NCBI GenBank assembly: GCA_021737905.1
Contig: JAIPDA010000166.1
Span: 1-5,180 of the forward strand
DNA: 5,180 nucleotides
From: Rhodoferax sp.
Lineage (GTDB): Bacteria > Pseudomonadota > Gammaproteobacteria > Burkholderiales > Burkholderiaceae_C
Direction: 5' to 3'
In this document: piece by piece, positions 1 to 5,180 of the stretch
How the letters are laid out: each line of letters opens with the position of its first letter
Numbering within the stretch: the stretch's first letter is position 1
Translations under genes and position numbers: made by a program
The notes under the pieces: model-generated
Told to the model about the DNA's origin: nothing
The model's input: only the letters and a program-made list of their open reading frames with translations
Databases searched by the model: none

Positions 1-210
1 GACTCGTCCTGGGTCGAGGTGACCGATGCCCGTGGAGTTGTCCTGCTACGACGCATGCTGGTCTCTGGTGAAGTAGCCGGTGCAACAGGCCTATTGCCGC
101 TGAGTGCAGTGGTTGGCCGTGCTGATGTCACCGCCGTGAAAGTGCGCGGCCAAGCCTTTGATTTAACGCCAATTGCCCGCGATAACGTGGCCCGATTTGA
201 GGTGAAATAA
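1..210 (+). CDS. rodZ: RodZ-like cell-shape protein, C-terminal part (5' end outside window)
   Basis: The reading frame is open from base 1 and ends at TAA 208-210, giving 69 C-terminal residues. They start DSSWVEVTDARG and end NVARFEVK. The pattern W-V-E-V-x-D-x-x-G, then a leucine/arginine strand, a PL-x-x-VVG segment, a VRG strand and a final NVARFxVK strand is that of the C-terminal DUF4115 domain of RodZ-type proteins. This is a periplasmic beta domain that follows a cytoplasmic helix-turn-helix domain and one membrane helix. In E. coli, RodZ links MreB to the elongation machinery and supports rod shape. The helix-turn-helix and membrane parts lie upstream of the window and cannot be checked. 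The position directly before ispG matches the E. coli order (yfgA/rodZ-ispG) and supports the call. Because only the tail is seen, a general DUF4115 helix-turn-helix protein is the fallback name. Confidence 0.8.
   Translation, partial: DSSWVEVTDARGVVLLRRMLVSGEVAGATGLLPLSAVVGRADVTAVKVRGQAFDLTPIARDNVARFEVK
199..204 (+). promoter_or_regulatory. Ribosome binding site of ispG
   Basis: GAGGTG lies 8 bases before the GTG at 213, inside the last codons of the upstream RodZ-like gene. It decides the ispG start: an in-frame TGA at 198-200 closes the frame just upstream, GTG 213 is the only start codon after it that has this signal at proper distance, and the next in-frame GTG codons (276 and 279) lack an equally good one. 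Confidence 0.7.
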
Positions 211-212
211 AA

Positions 213-1487
213 GTGTCAAGCTGTCTTCCGATTCCTTCTGCCGAGCCGCTGGCTCGCCGTTCAGCCCAGGCCCGCGTGGTGTGGGGTTCACGCGTGGTGA
301 CCGTGGGTGGTGACGCGCCGGTGCGCATACAGTCAATGACCAACACCGACACGGTCGATGTCATCGGCACTGCGATTCAGGTCAAAGAGCTAGCCCTGGC
401 CGGATCCGAGATGGTCCGCATCACGGTCAACACGCCTGAGGCGGCCGAAGCTGTCCCGCATGTGCGCGACCAGCTCGATCGCATGGGCATCGACGTACCT
501 TTGATCGGTGATTTTCATTACAACGGTCACCGCCTGTTGACGGACTACCCGAGCTGCGCGCAAGCGCTGTCCAAATACCGTATCAACCCCGGCAATGTCG
601 GCAAGGGCGACAAGCACGACCGCCAGTTCGGCCAGATGATTGAAGCGGCCGTGCGCTGGGACAAACCGGTGCGTATTGGCGTCAATTGGGGCAGCCTGGA
701 CCAGGAACTGCTCGCCAGTCTGATGGACATCAACAGCGCGCGCCCCCAGCCCTGGGATGCCAAACAGGTGATGTACGAGGCCATGATCACTTCGGCCCTC
801 GAGTCTGCTGCTCTGGCGCAGAAAATGGGCATGGCGCATGGGCAAATCACCCTGTCTTGCAAAGTCAGCGGTGTGCAAGACCTGATCTCCGTGTACCGCG
901 AACTGGCCAAGCGCACCCGTCACCCCTTGCACCTGGGGCTGACCGAAGCAGGAATGGGCACCAAGGGCACTGTGGCGTCGGCTGCGGCGATGGGGATTTT
1001 GTTGCAAGAGGGCATAGGCGACACCATCCGTGTTTCGCTCACACCTCAACCCGGCGAGGCACGCACGCAAGAGGTGTTGATCGCCGCCGAAATCATTCAA
1101 GCCCTGGGTCTGCGCAGCTTTGTTCCCAGCGTCACTGCCTGCCCCGGTTGCGGGCGCACCACCAGCACGACTTTTCAGGATCTGGCCAAGCAAATTGATG
1201 ATTTTTTGCGCGCCCAAATGCCGGTCTGGAAAGCACAGTACCCCGGCGTTGAAAAGCTCAAAGTTGCTGTCATGGGTTGCATCGTCAACGGCCCCGGCGA
1301 GAGCAAGCATGCCGACATCGGCATCAGCTTGCCCGGCTCGGGAGAAGCGCCGGCAGCGCCGGTGTTTATCGATGGCGAAAAAAGCCTGACGTTGCGCGGC
1401 GAGCACATTGCCAGCGAGTTTCAGGGCATTGTCGAAAACTACATTGAAAACCGCTTCGGATCCACGCGCGCTAGCTCCGAGGCCTGA
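213..1487 (+). CDS. ispG: 4-hydroxy-3-methylbut-2-en-1-yl diphosphate synthase (IspG/GcpE)
   Basis: IspG is the penultimate enzyme of the MEP isoprenoid pathway. It reductively converts methylerythritol cyclodiphosphate to HMBPP with a [4Fe-4S] cluster, in the cytoplasm. Seen here: the N-terminal TIM-barrel signatures QSMTNTDT (residues 40-47), RINPGNVG (123-130), RIGVNWGSL near 155-163 and HLGLTEAG (240-247, with Glu245 in the catalytic TEAG motif). The C-terminal cluster domain has CPGC (Cys310, Cys313) and GCIVNGPGE (Cys356, Glu363). The three cysteines and the glutamate correspond to the four cluster ligands of E. coli IspG (Cys270, Cys273, Cys305, Glu312), so the enzyme looks intact. At 424 residues it is about 50 longer than the E. 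coli protein. The extra length is spread over several loops, which is usual for betaproteobacterial IspG. The start is GTG at 213, 2 bases after the rodZ-like stop, so the two genes are very likely co-transcribed. Confidence 0.97.
   Translation: MSSCLPIPSAEPLARRSAQARVVWGSRVVTVGGDAPVRIQSMTNTDTVDVIGTAIQVKELALAGSEMVRITVNTPEAAEAVPHVRDQLDRMGIDVPLIGDFHYNGHRLLTDYPSCAQALSKYRINPGNVGKGDKHDRQFGQMIEAAVRWDKPVRIGVNWGSLDQELLASLMDINSARPQPWDAKQVMYEAMITSALESAALAQKMGMAHGQITLSCKVSGVQDLISVYRELAKRTRHPLHLGLTEAGMGTKGTVASAAAMGILLQEGIGDTIRVSLTPQPGEARTQEVLIAAEIIQALGLRSFVPSVTACPGCGRTTSTTFQDLAKQIDDFLRAQMPVWKAQYPGVEKLKVAVMGCIVNGPGESKHADIGISLPGSGEAPAAPVFIDGEKSLTLRGEHIASEFQGIVENYIENRFGSTRASSEA
1453..1483 (+). other. Possible stem-loop covering the hisS Shine-Dalgarno
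   Basis: GCTTCGGA (1453-1460) can pair with TCCGAGGC (1476-1483): 8 base pairs including one G-U, with a 15-base loop. The structure lies in the last codons of ispG. Its 3' arm contains GAGG (1479-1482), the only purine-rich ribosome binding candidate before hisS. If it forms, ribosomes finishing ispG would open it and couple the two genes. This is inference from pairing alone; the stem is short and the loop large. Confidence 0.35.
1479..1482 (+). promoter_or_regulatory. Weak, distant ribosome binding site of hisS
   Basis: GAGG lies in the last sense codons of ispG, 13 bases before the hisS ATG at 1496, longer than the usual 5-10. The bases between (an A-rich run around the ispG stop codon) hold no better match. 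The ATG at 1496 is still secure because the protein start, MAEKLLAVKGMNDILP, matches the N-terminus typical of HisRS. Confidence 0.45.
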
Positions 1488-1495
1488 AAAAACAC

Positions 1496-2806
1496 ATGGC
1501 TGAAAAACTGCTTGCCGTCAAAGGCATGAACGATATATTGCCGCCGGAATCGGCGCGCTGGGAATGGTTAGAGGACAAGGTGAGGGCACTGATGGCCCGC
1601 TACGCGTACCGCAACATCCGCACACCCATCCTGGAGCATACGCAGCTTTTTGTGCGCGGCATCGGTGAGGTCACAGACATTGTCGAAAAAGAGATGTACT
1701 CCTTTGAGGACCGCTCCGACAAAAACGGCGACCACGCTCATCTGACCATGCGCCCTGAAAGTACCGCCAGCGTGGTGCGCGCTGTCACGGAGCACAATTT
1801 ACTGTACGAGGGCGGCAAGCGCCTTTACTACATGGGGCCGATGTTTCGCCGGGAACGCCCGCAACGAGGGCGCTACCGGCAGTTTCACCAGATCGGCGCT
1901 GAGGCCCTGGGTTTCGCCGGCCCGGAAGTTGATGCCGAGCTGATCCTGCTGGCTGCTGCGCTGTGGAAAGAAATCGGCATCACCGATTGGCGGCTGGAAA
2001 TCAACAGCTTGGGCCAACCCGATGAGCGAGCCCTGCATCGCATCAAACTGATCGCGCATTTCGAGCAGCACGCCAATGAGCTCGACGAGGACGCACGCCG
2101 GCGGCTGCACAGCAATCCGCTGCGAATTCTGGACACCAAAAACCCGGCCATGAAAGCGGTGGTCGACAGCGCCCCTCGCCTGATCGACTTCCTGGGCGCC
2201 AGATCGTTGGCCCACTTTGATGCGCTCAAAGCCATTTTGGATGCCAATGGCGTGCCCTGGACGCTCAACCACCGTCTGGTTCGTGGTCTGGACTATTACA
2301 ACCTCACGGTCTTTGAATTCATCACCGACCAGCTCGGTGCCCAAGGCACTTTGTGCGCCGGCGGGCGCTATGACTACCTTGTCGAGCAAATCGGCGGCAA
2401 ACCTGCGCCGGCTGTAGGCTGGGCCTTGGGTGTTGAGCGCGTGCTCGAGCTGCTGCAAGAAAGCGGCCGGGCTGTTGCACCCCTGGCACCTGATGCTTAT
2501 GCCGTGGTGCCGGATGCGGCCGCCTTGCCCCTGGCTTTGCGCACACTGCAGACCCTGCGGGCCGCAGGTGTCAGCGTGCAGATGCATGCCAGCTCGGGCA
2601 CCGATGGCATGGGCAGCATGAAGTCCCAGTTCAAAAAAGCAGACGCCAGCGGCGCCCGCTTTGCACTGATTTTTGGCGAAACCGAACTCGCCAGCGGCTG
2701 CGTGGCAGTCAAGCCCCTGCGGGCCGGTAAAGCCGAGGCTGCGGCCGAGCAGACTTTGCACCCGCTTGCCGATGTGACTGCCTGGGCGCCCGTCTTGCTC
2801 GCTTGA
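1496..2806 (+). CDS. hisS: Histidine--tRNA ligase (HisRS)
   Basis: This is a class II aminoacyl-tRNA synthetase that activates histidine with ATP and charges tRNA-His; it is cytoplasmic and homodimeric in the family. At 436 residues it is close to E. coli HisRS (424). Seen in order: N-terminal KGMNDILP (residues 9-16), the motif 1 region with GEVTDIVEKEMYSF around residues 56-70, MRPEST (85-90), motif 2 with FRRERPQRGRYRQFHQ (117-132), the HisRS-specific RLVRGLDYYN (260-269, with catalytic Arg263), LCAGGRYD (286-293), and motif 3 AVGWALGVER (306-315, ATP-binding Arg315). The C-terminal anticodon-binding domain runs from about residue 335 to the end. All catalytic motifs are present. One variation is Ser89 where E. 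coli has Gly in RPEGT. It starts 8 bases after the ispG stop, so it probably sits on the same transcript. Confidence 0.98.
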   Translation: MAEKLLAVKGMNDILPPESARWEWLEDKVRALMARYAYRNIRTPILEHTQLFVRGIGEVTDIVEKEMYSFEDRSDKNGDHAHLTMRPESTASVVRAVTEHNLLYEGGKRLYYMGPMFRRERPQRGRYRQFHQIGAEALGFAGPEVDAELILLAAALWKEIGITDWRLEINSLGQPDERALHRIKLIAHFEQHANELDEDARRRLHSNPLRILDTKNPAMKAVVDSAPRLIDFLGARSLAHFDALKAILDANGVPWTLNHRLVRGLDYYNLTVFEFITDQLGAQGTLCAGGRYDYLVEQIGGKPAPAVGWALGVERVLELLQESGRAVAPLAPDAYAVVPDAAALPLALRTLQTLRAAGVSVQMHASSGTDGMGSMKSQFKKADASGARFALIFGETELASGCVAVKPLRAGKAEAAAEQTLHPLADVTAWAPVLLA

Positions 2807-2820
2807 ACGGGCTGCCCCCC

Positions 2821-2826
2821 TACAAT
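2821..2826 (+). promoter_or_regulatory. Candidate -10 element of a promoter for yfgM-bamB(-der)
   Basis: TACAAT, five of six matches to the sigma-70 -10 consensus, follows a C-run in the 54-base gap after hisS and lies 34 bases before the yfgM ATG. A -35 is poor: TTGCTC (2795-2800) inside the hisS end gives a 20-base spacer, and TTGAAC (2803-2808) gives only 12. The gap holds no clear terminator. The element therefore suggests, but does not show, a separate promoter; read-through from hisS is equally possible. Confidence 0.4.
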
Positions 2827-2860
2827 CGAGCCTTTACCCCGGCAAAAGCGATAAAGACCC

Positions 2861-3550
2861 ATGGCAAAACATCTGGACCTCGAAGAGCAGGAACAACTCG
2901 CCGAACTCAAGCATTTCTGGAAGCGTTATGGCAACGTGATTTCCTGGGTTTTGATCGCCGTTTTTGGTGCTGTGGCGGCATGGAACGGCTACCAGTACTG
3001 GCAGCGCAACCAGTCGTCGCAAGCGGCTGTGATGTATGACGAAGTCGAGCGCGCTGCTGTTGCCGGTGATGTGCCCAAGCTTGAGCGTGTCATGACCGAC
3101 ATGAAAGATCGCTACGCTGGCACAGCCTATGCCGAGCAGGCGGCCTTGCTGGCGGCCCGTATTTACCAGGACAAAGGCAATCTTGACGCCGCCAAGGGCG
3201 CGCTGGCCTGGGTGGCGGGCAAAGGCAAGGACGCCGGCTACCAATCCGTGGCCCGCTTGCGTTTGTCAGGCATGCTGTTAGAAAGCCGGGCCTACGAGGA
3301 AGCCCTGCAACAGCTGGCAGCACCCATGCCCAAGGACTTTGCGCCGCTGGCTGCAGACCGCAGCGGCGACATTTTGCTGGCCCAAGGCAAGAAAGCCGAA
3401 GCCAAAGCGCAATACCAAAGCGCCTACAAAGCTTTGGATGAGCGTTCTGATTACCGACGCATCATCGAAATCAAGCTCAATGCTTTGGGCGTAGACCCGG
3501 TTGTCAAACCGGCAGCGCCTGCCGCAAGCTCCAAAGAGGCCGGTCAATGA
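2861..3550 (+). CDS. yfgM: YfgM-like tetratricopeptide membrane protein
   Basis: The 229-residue protein has the architecture of YfgM (TPR_21/DUF2133 family; 206 residues in E. coli). It has a short charged cytoplasmic N-terminus (MAKHLDLEEQEQLAELKHFW), one hydrophobic membrane segment at about residues 25-44, and a periplasmic domain of alanine-rich amphipathic helices (about 50-205). TPR-like packing is visible in the A-Y-A-E-Q-A-A-L-L-A-A, Y-E-E-A-L-Q-Q-L and G-D-I-L-L-A-Q-G-K segments. A Pro/Ala/Ser-rich tail closes it. In E. coli, YfgM is an ancillary inner-membrane partner of SecYEG and PpiD and takes part in handing exported proteins to periplasmic chaperones; the same role here is inferred from family and position. 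The ATG at 2861 gives the expected N-terminus, but its Shine-Dalgarno is weak (AAAGA at 2853-2857, only 3 bases away). Its stop overlaps the bamB start, indicating translational coupling. Confidence 0.88.
   Translation: MAKHLDLEEQEQLAELKHFWKRYGNVISWVLIAVFGAVAAWNGYQYWQRNQSSQAAVMYDEVERAAVAGDVPKLERVMTDMKDRYAGTAYAEQAALLAARIYQDKGNLDAAKGALAWVAGKGKDAGYQSVARLRLSGMLLESRAYEEALQQLAAPMPKDFAPLAADRSGDILLAQGKKAEAKAQYQSAYKALDERSDYRRIIEIKLNALGVDPVVKPAAPAASSKEAGQ
3535..3539 (+). promoter_or_regulatory. Ribosome binding site of bamB
   Basis: AGAGG lies 7 bases before the ATG at 3547 (10 before the second in-frame ATG at 3550) and inside the last codons of yfgM. It supports initiation at the tandem ATGATG, whose first ATG overlaps the yfgM TGA. 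Confidence 0.65.
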
Positions 3551-4710
3551 TGTCGCTCAATGCATGGCCCTTTAGCCCTGTGAGCAAGCTGCTCAACGGT
3601 GGCCGTTTGCTGGCCGCCGGTGTCAGCATGGCTTTGCTTGGAGCCTGCTCGGGCGGAGCCAACCAGCCCCAACCCGCCCAGCTCAAACCCTTCACCGCCA
3701 TGATTCCTGTCCAGCAAGCCTGGACGGCGAAGCTCGGCGATATTGACTTTCCTTTGACCCTGAGCGCCAGCGCCAACACCGTGATGCTGGCCGCTGGCAA
3801 TGGCTTGGTGCTTGCCATGGATGCCGGCACCGGCCGGGACCTCTGGCGCATCAATGCCGGCGCTGCACTGGCCGCAGGTGTGGGCGGTGACGCCCGTCTG
3901 GCGGCAGTGGTTACGCGTGGCAATGAGTTGGTGACGATGGCTGACGGTAAGATCATCTGGCGCCAAAAACTGCTGGCGCAGTCTTTTACCGCACCCTTTG
4001 TTGCCGGCGGGCGTGTGTTTGTGCTGGCTGCTGATCGCACTGTCAGCGCTTTTGACGGCGCCACCGGAAGCAAGCTTTGGACCCAGCAACGCCCTGGCGA
4101 GCCGCTGGTGCTGCGCCAAGGGGGTGTTTTACAGGCAGTGGGCAATACCCTGGTGGCCGGCCTTGGCGGGCGTCTGACGGGTCTCAACCCTGACAACGGC
4201 AGCGTGCGCTGGGAGCTGCCGATAGCGATTCCGCGCGGCGTCAATGACATCGAACGCCTGGTTGATCTGGTCGGGCCGGCCAGCCGGCTGCAGCAAATCG
4301 TTTGCGTCAGGGCTTTTCAGGCCAGCGTGGGCTGCGTCAACGCCGAGCGCGGATCCCTGTTGTGGAGCCGCCCTGCAGATGGTAGCCAGGGGCTGGACGG
4401 CGACGAACGGCTTGTCTTTGGCGTCGAATCCGACGGCCGGGTCATTGCCTGGCAGCGGGCGGATGGTGAGCGCGCCTGGACCTCGGACGAGTTGCGCTAC
4501 CGCGGGCTGACAGCGCCGCATGTGGTGGGTCGCTCGATAGCCATTGGTGACGCTAGCGGTTTTGTGCATTTGTTGTCCCGCCAGGATGGCAGCTTGCTCA
4601 ACCGGCTTTCGACGGATGGCTCAGCCATCGTTGCCTCGCCGGTGCTGGTGGGCGACACCCTGGTGGTGGTCACCCGCAAAGGTCATGTTTTCGGCTTTCA
4701 GCCGCAATAA
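3547..4710 (+). CDS. bamB: Outer membrane assembly lipoprotein BamB
   Basis: BamB is a lipoprotein of the BAM complex that folds outer-membrane proteins; it binds BamA and faces the periplasm. At 387 residues it is close to E. coli BamB (392). The N-terminus has a positively charged then hydrophobic signal segment (residues about 14-33) ending in the lipobox L31-G-A-C34. Ser follows the lipidated Cys34, which does not signal inner-membrane retention. The rest is a beta-propeller of PQQ-like repeats, with blade-end motifs AMDAGTGRDLW (90-100), AFDGATGSKLW (168-178), GLNPDNGSVRW (212-222), CVNAERGSLLW (263-273), AWQRADGERAW (301-311) and LLSRQDGSLLN (342-352). PRGVNDIERLVDLVG (229-243) matches the E. 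coli region (RG..EIDRLSDVD) implicated in BamA binding, though the second Asp is Val242 here. Two cysteines other than Cys34 occur (Cys253, Cys263). The gene starts at tandem ATGATG and overlaps yfgM by 4 bases. The unusually long n-region leaves a slight doubt about the start. Confidence 0.95.
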   Translation: MMSLNAWPFSPVSKLLNGGRLLAAGVSMALLGACSGGANQPQPAQLKPFTAMIPVQQAWTAKLGDIDFPLTLSASANTVMLAAGNGLVLAMDAGTGRDLWRINAGAALAAGVGGDARLAAVVTRGNELVTMADGKIIWRQKLLAQSFTAPFVAGGRVFVLAADRTVSAFDGATGSKLWTQQRPGEPLVLRQGGVLQAVGNTLVAGLGGRLTGLNPDNGSVRWELPIAIPRGVNDIERLVDLVGPASRLQQIVCVRAFQASVGCVNAERGSLLWSRPADGSQGLDGDERLVFGVESDGRVIAWQRADGERAWTSDELRYRGLTAPHVVGRSIAIGDASGFVHLLSRQDGSLLNRLSTDGSAIVASPVLVGDTLVVVTRKGHVFGFQPQ

Positions 4711-4733
4711 GCAGGCGCATCTAAGCGCCTGTT
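4710..4733 (+). other. Stem-loop in the bamB-der gap
   Basis: CAGGCGC (4712-4718) pairs perfectly with GCGCCTG (4725-4731) around a 6-base loop ATCTAA. G4711-T4732 (wobble) and A4710-T4733 extend it to 9 pairs, starting at the last base of the bamB stop codon. A run of five T (4740-4744) follows, but only after 6 bases that include the der ribosome binding candidate AAAGA (4735-4739). It is therefore not a canonical intrinsic terminator. It could be a weak attenuator, a 3'-end stabiliser for the bamB message, or an element tuning der translation. Confidence 0.55.
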
Positions 4734-4745
4734 CAAAGATTTTTG

Positions 4746-5180
4746 ATGAAACCTGTTATTGCCCTGGTGGGCCGCCCGAATGTGGGCAAATCGACGATCT
4801 TTAACCGCCTGACCAAATCGCGGGATGCGATTGTGGCGGACTTTGCCGGGCTCACACGCGACCGGCATTACGGCAACGGTAAGCTCGGCTCGCAGGAATA
4901 CATCGTCATCGACACGGGTGGCTTTGAGCCCGACGCCGCTTCCGGCATCTACAAAGAAATGGCCAAGCAGACCCGCCAGGCCGTGGCCGAAGCCGATGTG
5001 GTGGTGTTTGTGGTCGATGCCCGGGCCGGGCTGAACGCTCAGGACCACGACATTGCGAAATACCTGCGCAAGCTCGGCAAGCCGACGGTGCTGACGGCCA
5101 ACAAGGCCGAAGGCATGACCGAAGGCGTGCAACTCTCCGAATTCTTTGAACTGGGTTTGGGCGAGGTGCTGCCGGTCTCG
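4746..5180 (+). CDS. der: Ribosome biogenesis GTPase Der (EngA), N-terminal part (3' end outside window)
   Basis: Der has two tandem GTPase domains and a KH-like domain and acts in maturation of the 50S ribosomal subunit. The window holds the first 145 residues, roughly the first G domain. Seen: G1/P-loop GRPNVGKST (residues 9-17), the G2 region FAGLTRDR with Thr37, G3 DTGG (56-59), the VVDARAGL segment, and a G4 motif NKAE (119-122) where the canonical form is NKxD. The frame is still open at the last base, ending LGLGEVLPVS, which aligns with the LGLGEIYPIAAS of E. coli Der just before G5. The ATG at 4746 fits the family start (M-x-P-V-I-A-L-V-G-R-P). A weak AAAGA ribosome site (4735-4739) lies 6 bases upstream. 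It follows bamB by 35 bases, as in E. coli, and may share its transcript. Confidence 0.97.
   Translation, partial: MKPVIALVGRPNVGKSTIFNRLTKSRDAIVADFAGLTRDRHYGNGKLGSQEYIVIDTGGFEPDAASGIYKEMAKQTRQAVAEADVVVFVVDARAGLNAQDHDIAKYLRKLGKPTVLTANKAEGMTEGVQLSEFFELGLGEVLPVS

Noticed and set aside
686..1198. + strand frame of 170 codons inside ispG
   Set aside because: It is an alternative frame of a certain gene; its composition (many Arg, His, Gly, Gln, Pro) is that of a frame-shifted translation.
1337..1362. Short direct repeat (agcgccgg twice) in ispG
   Set aside because: It encodes an Ala/Pro-rich surface stretch (EAPAAP) and is explained by codon bias in a low-complexity loop.
390..1406. Long open frame (338 codons) on the - strand opposite ispG
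   Set aside because: It lies wholly within a certain ispG gene. Its translation is low-complexity (rich in Ala, Gly, Arg, His, Gln) with no recognisable domain. Such antisense frames are common opposite GC-rich codon usage.
1799..2761. Long open frame (320 codons) on the - strand opposite hisS
   Set aside because: It is fully contained in hisS, with no domain recognised and no room for its own regulatory signals. It is a shadow of GC-biased coding.
2803..3039. + strand frame of 78 codons spanning the hisS-yfgM gap
   Set aside because: Three quarters of it overlaps yfgM in another frame. The start overlaps the hisS stop without a Shine-Dalgarno sequence, and the product has no recognisable feature.
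3504..4250. Open frames on the - strand opposite bamB (3504-4250 and 3544-4119)
   Set aside because: Two overlapping antisense frames in different registers within the same certain gene, both low-complexity, fit chance better than coding.
4710..4744. Hairpin plus T-run read as an intrinsic terminator of the bamB operon
   Set aside because: The T-run begins 6 bases after the stem and abuts the der start codon, so it does not fit a standard terminator. It is kept only as an unassigned stem-loop.
1..5180. Search by eye for tRNA genes, CRISPR arrays, insertion sequences, attachment sites, phage or defence genes
   Set aside because: None seen. The window is densely packed with conserved housekeeping and envelope genes in their usual order, with no junction or composition break suggesting an insertion.

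Overview
This window is a stretch of a bacterial core chromosome. All genes lie on the + strand in the order rodZ-like (3' end only) - ispG - hisS - yfgM-like - bamB - der (5' end only). The same order surrounds ispG and hisS in many gamma- and betaproteobacteria, including E. coli. The DNA looks GC-rich. Three features point to a betaproteobacterium of the Burkholderiales, probably Comamonadaceae (Polaromonas/Rhodoferax/Acidovorax-like): the long form of IspG (424 residues against 372 in E. coli), the NKAE variant of the first Der G4 motif, and the wording of BamB and HisRS. The family-level placement comes from remembered protein flavour, not from a search.

Layout: positions 1-210 encode the last 69 residues of a RodZ-type protein (C-terminal DUF4115-like domain). 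ispG (213-1487, GTG start) follows after 2 bases. hisS (1496-2806) follows after 8 bases; its only visible Shine-Dalgarno sequence is distant and lies inside a possible stem-loop. A 54-base gap holds a good -10-like hexamer, then comes yfgM (2861-3550). bamB (3547-4710) overlaps the yfgM stop by 4 bases (ATGA). A 35-base gap with a strong short hairpin precedes der (4746 to the window end). No stretch longer than 54 bases is without a gene.

How the genes relate: the block mixes envelope biogenesis with housekeeping. The RodZ-like protein acts in cell shape. IspG makes an isoprenoid precursor that ultimately feeds undecaprenyl phosphate and quinones. HisRS charges tRNA-His. YfgM is an inner-membrane periplasmic protein of the Sec translocon/chaperone network. 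BamB is an outer-membrane lipoprotein of the BAM complex. Der is a ribosome-assembly GTPase. Tight spacing suggests co-transcription of rodZ-ispG-hisS and of yfgM-bamB(-der), with a possible internal promoter before yfgM.

I found no mobile element, CRISPR array, tRNA, rRNA, broken gene or sign of transfer, and no novel system. The points worth a second look are small: two candidate RNA hairpins at gene junctions, a possible internal promoter, and several lineage-type residue variants.
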